Source: CAZSNT01 sp964607765 (GTDB taxonomy: Bacteria; Verrucomicrobiota; Lentisphaeria; Oligosphaerales; JABHEG01). Taken from it: DNA of 64,000 nt. The stretch lies in assembly GCA_964607765.1 (NCBI GenBank), contig CAZSNT010000029.1, positions 1-64,000 on the forward strand, read 5' to 3'. The position numbers were made by a program, and so were the translations under genes. Under the pieces are notes generated by a model that had not been told where the DNA came from, ran no database searches, and saw only the letters and a list, made by a program, of their open reading frames with translations. This document shows positions 1-8,374 of the stretch, in pieces; position 1 is the first letter of the stretch; each line of letters starts with the position of its first letter.

Positions 1-145
1 AGCTCTGCGTTGGAAGCACAGCTTGTATCTGCCTCACGTAACTGAGGGGTTACATTGCCACGTCACCGGATGTGGCATTCCTGCGTACGCGTCCCTATCT
101 TATCGCGGTCAGGTTGTCCCGTCTCTATATGCGAAAGGGAGTGCT

Positions 146-3100
146 GTGGTCTGTAGGTTTGAGATACGTGTTGGCGTGGCTCTGTTGGTGACCTGTCTCA
201 CTGCATGCGTTCAGGGCGGAGGCATTGGGAAGCTGCGTACGCTGCGCGCTGCGCAGGAGTTTGGTTCGCTGCAGGTCGACAAGAGCTTTATCGGCGGCGC
301 GTTGCGCATCGGCTCGAAGACGTACAAGCACGGGCTGGGTACGCATCCGGACAGCGAGATCGTGTTCGCGTTGGATGGTGCGTGTGTCACGTTCAAGGCG
401 GAGTTGGGCGTAGACAACAACCCGGATGCGACGAAGAACGGTGGCGCGGTCGAGTTTGTCGTCAAGGTTGACGGTGGGGTGCGCTACACATCGCCGCTGA
501 TCAAGGTAGGGCAGGAGCCTGTGCCGGTGTCGGTGGATGTGAGCGGGGGGCGACGGCTGGTGCTCGTTGTGGGCAAGGGGCCTAACGGGCATGTGGGCGA
601 CCACGCGGACTGGGCAGACGCCCGGATTGTGATGAAGGACGGCTCCGAGGTGCGGCTTTCCGAGGTGGCACGCCGTCGGCCGGCCGCGAAATCCGGCTCG
701 GCGCAGAGCGGTGTGGGCCACTCTCCGGAGCCTCCGACGGCGACGCTGACGGAACGCGAGGCGACCGAGTTGCTCGAGGCGGACTGGCTGTTCCAGGCGG
801 GGGACGGAGCGACGACCGAGCGGATCGTGGCCGAGATCGGCTGGACACGCGCTCTGGCAGATCGGATCCGCGCCTTGGACGCGTCCATTGATCTGAACTC
901 GGAACTTCGGGCCCTGGCAGAGCTTGCGGAGGGTCTTCCCGTTCCGGCTCCGGAGGCTGTGGCACCACGCTGTCCGGTCCCGGCCGGCTGTGTTGCGCAC
1001 TTTCCGCTGGAGAGCACCGACGGGGGAGTGTTGGCGGACGCCTCCGGTGGCGGCCACGACGCCCGCTTGACGGGGACGCTTCGGGCTCGTCGCGGGGTGT
1101 GGTGCAGCTCGACGCTCTTCACCGGCCGCAGCAAGCCGGTGATCGGGGGCGGGCTCTCGCGTGTTGCCGCGAAGCCCTACACGATTACGGCTTGGGTCCG
1201 CACCGGGGCCGAGCATGCCGACCTGCTGGGCAACGGGCTCGTGCCCGGCTGCGTGCTGCTGCACATCCGTGACGGGCGTTTCCGAGCACATCACTGGACC
1301 GCCAAGTCGTCGAACGTGCTGGACGGCAAGATCCCGATCAGCGACGGTGAGTGGCATCACGTGGCGCAGGTAGCCGATGACGAGTCGATCTCCATTTTCA
1401 TCGACGGCGTGCTTGATGTCTCCCAGCCACTGAAGGGGAAGCTCATTGCTTCTGCTGCTGCGCTTACGATTGCGGGGCGGGGCGTTGAGGAACGGGGGGC
1501 GGCGTTCCGGGGCGACATGGACGAGTTGTGTGTGTTCGAGCGTGCGTTGACACCTGCCGAGCTCCGAGAACTCCACGCGCACGGCAAGGCTGCAGTGGCG
1601 CAGGCGCGGAAAGAGGATCCGGTGCGGTACCTGGCGGTGCGGCGAGTGAAGCGCCGGATCATGTTCAAGCATCCGGCCGCAGACTTCAGCGGACTGACGT
1701 TCATCGATACGCCCTATCCGAACCGGTACTGGGTGCACGAAGCCGCGCATCGCAGCGGGCGGAACGGTTCGTTCGGCGCGCGCCTGCTTGTGCTGGACGG
1801 TCTGCATCCGGGCGGTGCGGTCCGCAAGCTCATGCCTCAGGAGCGTCCGGCAGCCTTGTGGCGACACGATCTGTCGTATGACGGCAGACGTGTTCTGTTC
1901 TGTATGAAGCCGGAAGGTGATCGGGTTTTCCATCTGTACGAGGTCAACCTGGACGGCACAGGGCTGCGGCAGCTTACCCGCGGCGATTATTCCGACACGG
2001 ATCCGATCTACACGCCGTCCGGCCACATTGTGTTCACCAGTTCCCGGGGCAACAGCTACTCGCGCTGTTGGCCGTCCGATCCTGGTTTCGTGCTGATGCG
2101 CTGCGATGCGGACGGCCGCAACATCTACTTCCTGAGCGCCGGGAATGAGCCCGACTACATGCCGGCCATGCTGCCCGACGGCCGTGTGCTCTACACGCGC
2201 TGGGAATACACGGACAAGGAGGTCATGCGCATGCAGAGCCTGTGGACCGTGAACCCGGACGGCACGGGGGTCAGCGTGTACTGGGGGAACCAGAGCCACT
2301 GGCCCGATATGGTGATGGAAGCGCGTGCGGTTCCCGGCACGAATCGGGTCATGTTCGCGGGGCTTGGCCACCACGATGTGTGGAGCGGCAGTATCGGGAT
2401 TCTGGACCGCTCGCAGGGCCTCAATTACCCCGACGGTTTGACCAAAGTCACCCAGGAAATCCCTTGGGCGGAGGTGGGGGATGGCCCGGACGAGCGCGCG
2501 GAAACGGCTGACTACCATGAATCCGGCGCATACGCGGCGTACAAGTGCCCCTATCCACTGAGCGATGACCTGTTCCTGGTGTCTGCACGGACCGGAACAC
2601 CCGGCCGCACGACTCGGTCGGACCCGAGTCGCGGCTTTTTCGCGGTCTATCTCATGGATACCTGCGGCAATCGGGAGCTCGTCTATCGCGGTGCTTACAA
2701 CGTGCTGTACCCCATACCGGTGCGTCCGCGCCCGCGCCCGGCCCTGATTCCCGAGCAGGTGGCGTGGCCCGGTCCGGAAACGCCCGGGGTCGCTGTGAAG
2801 CCCTACACCATCTACACGGGTGACGTGTATGAAGGGCTGTCCGGCGTGCCGCGTGGCACGGTCAAGTACATCCGCGTCCTGCAGCAGGACAGCACGACGT
2901 TCTCATTGGGCTACAAAGGTCAGGTTCCCGGCGACACGAAGAGCCGGCCGCACATGCACATGGGGCCGCCGCTCGGCATCGCTGTAGATGACGGCATCAA
3001 GCGTGTGATCGGCACTGTGCCGGTGGCAGAAGACGGGTCCGCGCACTTCACTGCGCCGCCCGGGGAAGCGTTGCATTTTCAGTTGTTGGACGCGCAGTAC

Positions 3101-3853
3101 CGCACGATCCAGACCATGCGCTCGTTCGTGAACGGCATGCCTGGCGAGACACGGGGGTGCGTGGGGTGTCACGAACTGCACAGCGTGGCGCCGCCGACAG
3201 GGGCGAACACTGCACTTCGCTCGGCGCCGGCGACACCGGATCCCCCGCCCTGGGGCAGTGATTGCACGCTGGGGTACGAGCGGGACATCCAGCCCATTCT
3301 CGACCGTCACTGCGGCAAGTGCCATCAGGGCAGCGGCAAGGCGCGCGCCAAACTCGATCTGACGTTGCGTCCGAGTCCGGATGCCGGGCACTTCAAAGAG
3401 CCGTATGTTACGCTTGTGTTGGGCAAGACCCGGAAGATCAGCCATTTCCCTTCGAGAGGCTGCAGTGTCGGGATCGCCGATACGCTCCTGCCGCAGCTGA
3501 CTCCCGTGCGGCCGGGCGACAACGAGACCGTTCCCCCGATGACGGCCTTGTCCTACAAAAGCAGGCTGGTGCAGATCGCGGGCAGCGGCAAGCACAACGG
3601 TGTGCGTGTGCCGAGCACGGAACTGCGCAAGCTGATTGTCTGGGTCGACACGCTGTGTCCGTACCGGGGCGAGGCGGAGATTCGCGCCATGGCTGACCCG
3701 GACCCCAAGCGTTTTCTGGACGACGAATGGCCTTGGCCGCCACGGATGAAGACGGCCCCGGTCATCAAGCGTGTTTTCGCGCAGGACCGCTACCTGTCGC
3801 AGGAAGACCGGGTTGAGGAGCAGTTTCCGGGCGTCGCCACAGCGCGGCCGTAA
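146..3853 (+). CDS. NPCBM-LamG-propeller diheme lipoprotein (HzsA-domain-like)
   Basis: Large secreted lipoprotein of about 1235 residues. I place the start at the GTG at 146, because AAAGGGA lies 7 bases upstream and a lipoprotein signal (CLTAC) follows at once; the open frame itself extends up to 23. Domains seen: an NPCBM-type carbohydrate-binding module (about residues 30-165, with the HGLGTH motif), a LamG/concanavalin module (about 280-480), a segment like the middle domain of the hydrazine synthase alpha family (FKHPAADFSGLTFID), TolB-like propeller blades (about 570-700), and two c-type haem sites, C1005-VG-CH and C1056-GK-CH. The likely role is an extracytoplasmic redox or polysaccharide-associated protein; the substrate is unknown. 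Nothing else here suggests anammox, so hydrazine synthesis is not proposed. Confidence 0.8.
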   Translation: MVCRFEIRVGVALLVTCLTACVQGGGIGKLRTLRAAQEFGSLQVDKSFIGGALRIGSKTYKHGLGTHPDSEIVFALDGACVTFKAELGVDNNPDATKNGGAVEFVVKVDGGVRYTSPLIKVGQEPVPVSVDVSGGRRLVLVVGKGPNGHVGDHADWADARIVMKDGSEVRLSEVARRRPAAKSGSAQSGVGHSPEPPTATLTEREATELLEADWLFQAGDGATTERIVAEIGWTRALADRIRALDASIDLNSELRALAELAEGLPVPAPEAVAPRCPVPAGCVAHFPLESTDGGVLADASGGGHDARLTGTLRARRGVWCSSTLFTGRSKPVIGGGLSRVAAKPYTITAWVRTGAEHADLLGNGLVPGCVLLHIRDGRFRAHHWTAKSSNVLDGKIPISDGEWHHVAQVADDESISIFIDGVLDVSQPLKGKLIASAAALTIAGRGVEERGAAFRGDMDELCVFERALTPAELRELHAHGKAAVAQARKEDPVRYLAVRRVKRRIMFKHPAADFSGLTFIDTPYPNRYWVHEAAHRSGRNGSFGARLLVLDGLHPGGAVRKLMPQERPAALWRHDLSYDGRRVLFCMKPEGDRVFHLYEVNLDGTGLRQLTRGDYSDTDPIYTPSGHIVFTSSRGNSYSRCWPSDPGFVLMRCDADGRNIYFLSAGNEPDYMPAMLPDGRVLYTRWEYTDKEVMRMQSLWTVNPDGTGVSVYWGNQSHWPDMVMEARAVPGTNRVMFAGLGHHDVWSGSIGILDRSQGLNYPDGLTKVTQEIPWAEVGDGPDERAETADYHESGAYAAYKCPYPLSDDLFLVSARTGTPGRTTRSDPSRGFFAVYLMDTCGNRELVYRGAYNVLYPIPVRPRPRPALIPEQVAWPGPETPGVAVKPYTIYTGDVYEGLSGVPRGTVKYIRVLQQDSTTFSLGYKGQVPGDTKSRPHMHMGPPLGIAVDDGIKRVIGTVPVAEDGSAHFTAPPGEALHFQLLDAQYRTIQTMRSFVNGMPGETRGCVGCHELHSVAPPTGANTALRSAPATPDPPPWGSDCTLGYERDIQPILDRHCGKCHQGSGKARAKLDLTLRPSPDAGHFKEPYVTLVLGKTRKISHFPSRGCSVGIADTLLPQLTPVRPGDNETVPPMTALSYKSRLVQIAGSGKHNGVRVPSTELRKLIVWVDTLCPYRGEAEIRAMADPDPKRFLDDEWPWPPRMKTAPVIKRVFAQDRYLSQEDRVEEQFPGVATARP

Positions 3854-3957
3854 GGGCAGGTCTCAGGGCCCGGTGTGGCCTCAGGCTATGCGAGACGTAG
3901 CCGCGCAGCCTGGTTTTTCGTGCGTGGGAGTCCTATACTCTCAGACACGGGGGCCTC

Positions 3958-4019
3958 CGTCGATTGCAGTCGGTAGCTGTCGGTTGCAGTCGATTGCAGT
4001 CGATAGCAGTCGAGTTGGT
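3958..4019. repeat. GCAGTCGATT-type minisatellite
   Basis: Short tandem array of about five imperfect ten-base units (GCAGTCGATT, GCAGTCGGTA, GCAGTCGATA) in the 242-base space between the NPCBM lipoprotein gene and the HAD gene. The same core recurs at 48478-48770, in reverse complement near 43560-43650, and briefly at 52657-52680. I see no gene in this spacer. Confidence 0.75.
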
Positions 4020-4095
4020 CTTCCGAGCCTAGAGAGCTTCTACTCTCAGGCAGGTCCTCGGGGACGACTGCGTTAGTCAGCGAGAAGGCATCAGC

Positions 4096-4884
4096 ATGGT
4101 TGATGGACGACAGCAACGAACGGGAGTCGCTCGTGGCGCGTGCGGGGATTGCGTGCCGGGGTTGCGCGCGGTCACGTTCGACGTCGGGCACACGCTGCTG
4201 TTCCCGTACCCGTCGGTGGGCAGTGTTTATGCGCGCGTGGCTGCCCGGCATGGCATTGGCATTGCGCCGGATGTGGCCCAGGAGCGTTTCCTTGGTGCCT
4301 GGCGCGAGACGCAGGCCGAGCACGTCGGTCTGATTTACGGTACGACGCACGACGAGGCGCTGGCGTTCTGGTGGGTAGTGCTGAGGAAGTGTTTTGCCGG
4401 CAACGGCACGTCGCTGGCGACCGTGCGGCTACTGTGCGACGAGTTGTATGCGGAGTTCGCAAAGGCGGATGCGTGGCGGCTGCACGATAGTTGGGGCACT
4501 GTGCGGGATGCGTGTCGGCGTCACGGTGTGGCGATCGGCCTGGTGAGCAACTGGGACCTGCGGCTGCGGCCGCTGCTCGACGCATTCGGGCTGACCGAGG
4601 ACGCGGACGTGGTCGTCATCTCGGCCGAGCACGGGCTGGAGAAGCCCGATTCGAGGATTTTCGAGCTTGCGCTGACCGCTCTCGGAGTCGGCGCTGACCA
4701 AGCCGCGCACGTGGGCGATACGTGGCGTGATGACGTGGTTGCGGCACGACAGGCTGGGATGGGCGCTGTGTGGTACAATCCCGGGAACCACCCGGAACCG
4801 GTCCCGCCTGTTCACGGCGCGGTTCACATAGAGCATCTGACGGACCTGACAGACCTTCTGGCGGACGGGAGCGGCGCCCAATAA
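4096..4884 (+). CDS. HAD-superfamily hydrolase, REG-2/HDHD3-like
   Basis: A 262-residue cytosolic HAD subfamily IA protein, preceded by GAGAAGG 6 bases before the ATG. Motif I reads FDVGHTL, so the nucleophile Asp is present but the residue two places on, normally the general acid Asp, is Gly. Motif II is LVSNWD and motif III/IV is KPDSRIF...VGDTWRDD. The same loss of the second Asp occurs in REG-2/HDHD3-type proteins (DVKDTL) and in haloacid dehalogenases, so this may be a weak phosphatase or have another activity. The first 25 residues before the fold are poorly conserved-looking and a later start is possible. It stands alone between two repeat-bearing spacers. Confidence 0.8.
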   Translation: MVDGRQQRTGVARGACGDCVPGLRAVTFDVGHTLLFPYPSVGSVYARVAARHGIGIAPDVAQERFLGAWRETQAEHVGLIYGTTHDEALAFWWVVLRKCFAGNGTSLATVRLLCDELYAEFAKADAWRLHDSWGTVRDACRRHGVAIGLVSNWDLRLRPLLDAFGLTEDADVVVISAEHGLEKPDSRIFELALTALGVGADQAAHVGDTWRDDVVAARQAGMGAVWYNPGNHPEPVPPVHGAVHIEHLTDLTDLLADGSGAQ

Positions 4885-4910
4885 CGTCGGGGTGGCGTCC
4901 GTTCCTCTTC

Positions 4911-4951
4911 TGAACACTGAATCCTGCTGGACAGCAGGAAACACCGAACAC
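4911..4951 (+). repeat. 5'-leader hairpin repeat, family 1
   Basis: Hairpin TCCTGCTGGACAGCAGGA (7-bp stem, 4-base loop) flanked on both sides by the direct repeat AACACTGAA or a one-base variant. It ends 18 bases before the start codon of the next gene. Near-identical copies lie at 8307-8349 and, reversed, at 60733-60774, each also directly before a start codon. Confidence 0.8.
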
Positions 4952-4969
4952 TAAGGTGACCTCATCCCT

Positions 4970-7405
4970 ATGACGGACCGACAGCAACTGCAGCCACTGC
5001 CGGGGCATCTACAGCCGTCGCGGCTTCGGCTCGCCGCCGCTCTGGTCGTTTCTCTGGCCGCGTCGGCATGTGTGTCCCTGGCCGAGGAGGCAAAGTCTGC
5101 GCCGGCAACGATGCCCTTGTGCGACAACTCCGGGACCACGTCGCCTTGGCGCCGGCGGGTCTACACGGATGCCGGTGTACCGAAGCTGTCGCCGATCAAG
5201 CTTGTTCCTGCGGGATCGGGTGCGCCCGCCGGTGCGCGGGCGGCTGAGTTGCCGGTTTCGCTGCCGGATAAGAGCGAGTTCGTGCATCCTCGTACAAAGT
5301 CCTGGGTCGGCTGGCGCGAGGTGATTTTCGAGCTGGTGCTGCCGGAAGGGCTGCCCGGCAACACGGTCCTGTATTTCTTCACCAAAGACTGGGATCACCT
5401 GTGGCGGCAGGTACGCGTTCCGGCGCCGCCGGAGCGTGGCGTTCCGGTCCGGTTTGCTCTGCCCATTGCCGGCTTGGCCGCGGCTCAGCGTTGGGTGGGG
5501 CACGCCCACGAACGGCCCTGGCATGCGTTGACGCCCGGGCAGTTGCTGGAGTTCGGCTGCAGTGTGGATCTGGACACGGGCGCGACCGACACGTTCGCGG
5601 GGAATGTGCTTCTGACCGGCGTCTGGCTGCGGGGCAGGAATCTGCCCGATGATCATCCGCAGATACGGAATCTGGGCGTCACGCCGGATTACCCGCGCGT
5701 GGGCGAGATGCTGGAGATCACGTTCGAGCTCGGCGTGCCCTTCACCGATCCGTTTGATCCCAAGTCAGTTAGCGTTCGAGCGAGTATTCAGCCCCCGAAG
5801 GGCGATCCCGAGCGCGTACGGGGATTCTACCACGAGGACTTCCTTTACGACCCGTTGGCGCCGGATCTGAACGCCATGCTCACGCCGCACGGGCATCCGA
5901 CGTTCCGGGCGCGGTATACCCCTCGTCAGTCGGGCGCACACACAGTGGCTGTGCTGCTTCAGGTCGGCGATCGCACGATTCCGTTTCCCGAGCTGAACGT
6001 CGATGTGGCGCCCGCACGTGCCGGCTACCGCGGCTTCGTCCGGGTCGACCGCGTGGATCACCGGTTCCTGATGGCTGACGACGGCAGCCACTTCTGGGGC
6101 CTGGGCATGAACGTGCGATCGCCACTCGATACGCGCTACCTGGCCAATGCGCCATACTCGAAGTGGGCTGATGAGGGTTTGCCGCTCTATGAGCGGCTGT
6201 TTGCGCGGTTTGAGAAGCACGGGATCAATGTGGTTGAGGTGTGGATGTCGTCCTGGTGGCTTGGGCTGGAGTGGATCAACGACTCGCCCGGCTTTCATGG
6301 GGTGGGGCACATGAACCCGTATCGTGCGTGGATGCTCGACTATATCCTGCGGCTGGCCGAGAAGCACAACATCTATCTGATCCTCGTATTCAACAACCAC
6401 GGCAAGTTCGGGGCCTTGAACGACACAGAGTGGGCGCGGAGCCCGTTCAACGTGAAGAACGGCGGGTTCCTCAAGAGCTGTGAGGAGTTTTTCACGGACG
6501 CGCGTGCGAAGAAGGCGTTCCGCCGGTTCTGCGACTACACGGTCGCGCGCTGGGGGCACTCGCCGCACCTGTTGACCTGGAAGCTGTTCACGGAGATCGA
6601 TCTGACCGGGGCAAGCTACGAGTTCTACACCACGCCGGTCATGGCCGCGTGGCACCGGGAGATGTGCAAGTACATCAAGCGCATCGACGTGTATCAGCAC
6701 CCGATCACCACGCACTGGATGCTGAGTTACAAGCGGATCAATGCGGATGTGGCCAGCATTCCGGAGCTGGACTGGCTCACCACGGATGCCTATTACCAGA
6801 GCGGCGGCACCAAGCAGATGCTCGCCCTGATCCGTGGCGGCACGGCGTTTGGCACCAGTCATCACAAGCCCCTGTTGGTCACCGAGTTCGGCGGCTCCCC
6901 GCACGCGGACAGCATGGGGAACCTGATCAAACAGGCGCACCTCGGCATCTGGACAGGCATGTTCTGCGGCTCGCCGGTGGCGCCGTTGTTCTGGTGGTTT
7001 GCCTTGATTGACGAGAAAGACCTCTACGACATCTACACGGGGCTGGACCGGTTCTCGAGAGGGGAGGATCGTACCGGGATGACGTGCAGCGTGCAGGAGC
7101 TCGACACTCACAACCTGACGCTGAATGAACTGCGTGACAGCGACAGACTGCTGCTGTGGGGATTCGATTCGGAGCACTACTACTCCGGTACGGAGAACGC
7201 GACCCCGGCAGAACACACTGACCTGGCGCTCAGTGTGGACGGGCTGAAGCCGGGTCGCTACGTGGCGGAGTACTGGCACTGCCGCACGGGTAAGATCATC
7301 AAGAGCGAGCCGCTGGCCGTTCCGGCCACCGGTGCGGTCGAACTGGTCATTCCCCCGTTCCGGGGCGACTTTGCCGTGAAGCTCAAGGCGCAGAAGGCGC
7401 CCTGA
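4970..7405 (+). CDS. Clan GH-A (GH5-like) glycoside hydrolase lipoprotein
   Basis: An 811-residue exported glycosidase. A signal peptide ends in a lipobox (LAASAC, Cys34), so it is probably anchored in a membrane facing the periplasm or surface. After a beta-rich N-terminal half comes a (beta/alpha)8 part beginning near the WGLGMNVR segment. The probable acid/base is Glu542 (KLFTEID; Thr replaces the Asn usual before it in clan GH-A) and the probable nucleophile is Glu639 (LLVTEFGG). A short beta domain closes the protein. It resembles cellulase-like proteins with an N-terminal DUF5060-type domain. AAGGTG lies 11 bases before the ATG, directly after the family 1 hairpin. The 3' end overlaps the opposite-strand membrane-protein gene by 23 bases. 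The polysaccharide substrate cannot be read from the sequence. Confidence 0.8.
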   Translation: MTDRQQLQPLPGHLQPSRLRLAAALVVSLAASACVSLAEEAKSAPATMPLCDNSGTTSPWRRRVYTDAGVPKLSPIKLVPAGSGAPAGARAAELPVSLPDKSEFVHPRTKSWVGWREVIFELVLPEGLPGNTVLYFFTKDWDHLWRQVRVPAPPERGVPVRFALPIAGLAAAQRWVGHAHERPWHALTPGQLLEFGCSVDLDTGATDTFAGNVLLTGVWLRGRNLPDDHPQIRNLGVTPDYPRVGEMLEITFELGVPFTDPFDPKSVSVRASIQPPKGDPERVRGFYHEDFLYDPLAPDLNAMLTPHGHPTFRARYTPRQSGAHTVAVLLQVGDRTIPFPELNVDVAPARAGYRGFVRVDRVDHRFLMADDGSHFWGLGMNVRSPLDTRYLANAPYSKWADEGLPLYERLFARFEKHGINVVEVWMSSWWLGLEWINDSPGFHGVGHMNPYRAWMLDYILRLAEKHNIYLILVFNNHGKFGALNDTEWARSPFNVKNGGFLKSCEEFFTDARAKKAFRRFCDYTVARWGHSPHLLTWKLFTEIDLTGASYEFYTTPVMAAWHREMCKYIKRIDVYQHPITTHWMLSYKRINADVASIPELDWLTTDAYYQSGGTKQMLALIRGGTAFGTSHHKPLLVTEFGGSPHADSMGNLIKQAHLGIWTGMFCGSPVAPLFWWFALIDEKDLYDIYTGLDRFSRGEDRTGMTCSVQELDTHNLTLNELRDSDRLLLWGFDSEHYYSGTENATPAEHTDLALSVDGLKPGRYVAEYWHCRTGKIIKSEPLAVPATGAVELVIPPFRGDFAVKLKAQKAP

Positions 7406-8024
7406 CCGCCCTGCCGCAGCTGTCCCAGGCGAAGAGGAAGAGGAACACGCACGCCCACGCTTTGGTCAGATCCTCCACGGACAGCCGCATGGGCATGTCG
7501 TTGGGCAGCAGCACATCGATGGCAACCATCACCCCGGTCAGGCAGGCAGCGGCAATGAGTGGCGCCTGTCGCGTGCGCGGCCAACTCAGGACATTGCCGA
7601 GGCGAAGCAGCAGCGTCAGCTCCAGTATGCCGAGAACGGCGAATTGGACAACGTCATGGATATGCAGGTGTTCTGCGATCATTTCATGCAGCAGAAAGCG
7701 GTCGTCGGCAGCCAGATAGAAGAAGACCGGAATCTGGGACCAGTAGAAGCGGCGTCTGGCCCGCGATGTGCCGTCGGCGCCTGGCGTGGCCACTATGCAG
7801 ACGGCAAAGAGCAGGGCGCAGGACCACAGCAGAAACGCACACAGTGTTGTGTTGATCCCAAAGAGCGGCCGCGGCCCTTCGATATCGGCGAGGAAGTTGC
7901 GCACTTCCCACTGCGAGGTGGCTGCTTCGAGCCCAAGCAGGCAGACGGTGTAGATCCCGAGAAGTACGAGACCCGCCACGCGTAGGGTGTCGATCGGCGA
8001 TCTTGTTCTGTCGTTGCCTTCCAT
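7383..8024 (-). CDS. Multi-pass membrane protein of unknown family
   Basis: Predicted 213-residue inner-membrane protein with five or six hydrophobic segments and no family I recognise. I prefer the internal ATG at 8024 (MEGNDRTRS) over the upstream ATG at 8093, because the extra 23 residues are Arg-rich and unlike a membrane-protein N terminus. An acidic/His loop (DDRFLLHEMIAEHLHIHD) between transmembrane segments holds several His, Asp and Glu residues and could bind a metal; that is inference. It is convergent with, and overlaps by 23 bases, the glycoside hydrolase gene. Confidence 0.65.
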   Translation of the reverse strand: MEGNDRTRSPIDTLRVAGLVLLGIYTVCLLGLEAATSQWEVRNFLADIEGPRPLFGINTTLCAFLLWSCALLFAVCIVATPGADGTSRARRRFYWSQIPVFFYLAADDRFLLHEMIAEHLHIHDVVQFAVLGILELTLLLRLGNVLSWPRTRQAPLIAAACLTGVMVAIDVLLPNDMPMRLSVEDLTKAWACVFLFLFAWDSCGRAVRAPSAP

Positions 8025-8374
8025 CGTGCTGCTCCGTCTGCGTCGGCCGGGCATTGCCCAGTGCTTGGCTCGCACGGGCAAGGCGATTACCATTGCCTCT
8101 GTCGCCGCGATTGCAACACAGTCTCACGTCTTGTCACAGTTGAGCCCGTGCGCTAAGGTTGACGTGCGCGGGCGAGGGACGGGTGCCAGTGCGAGGGGTG
8201 AGGCGGCTTGCCGGGCGTAGCGCTTCGCGGCGGAGTGCAGGGGGCGAGTGCAGCGGACCGGGGCGAGCAGGATCAAGACGCAGACCGGGCGGATCGGACG
8301 GATCACGTGAACACTGAATCCTGCTGGACAGCAGGAAACGCTGAACACCGACAAGCACGACGAGGAGTGCGGGT
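8025..8374. other. Divergent intergenic spacer (350 bases)
   Basis: Spacer between the minus-strand membrane-protein gene and the DNA polymerase gene. It holds a possible weak promoter for the polymerase (TTGTCA at 8131 and TAAGGT at 8154, spacing 17) and the family 1 hairpin described separately. I see no plausible coding sequence. Confidence 0.4.
8307..8349 (+). repeat. 5'-leader hairpin repeat, family 1
   Basis: Second copy of the family 1 element. The 18-base hairpin core is identical to the copy at 4911-4951 and is again flanked by the AACACTGAA-type direct repeat. It ends 25 bases before the polymerase start codon. Confidence 0.8.

Noticed and set aside
125..2518. A 797-residue open frame antisense to the NPCBM lipoprotein gene
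   Set aside because: Composition is Arg/His/Pro-rich with no domain, and the plus strand has recognisable domains throughout; it is a high-GC antisense shadow.
146..3853. Hydrazine synthase function for the diheme protein
   Set aside because: Only a domain resemblance; no other anammox genes, and sugar-binding modules point to a different role.
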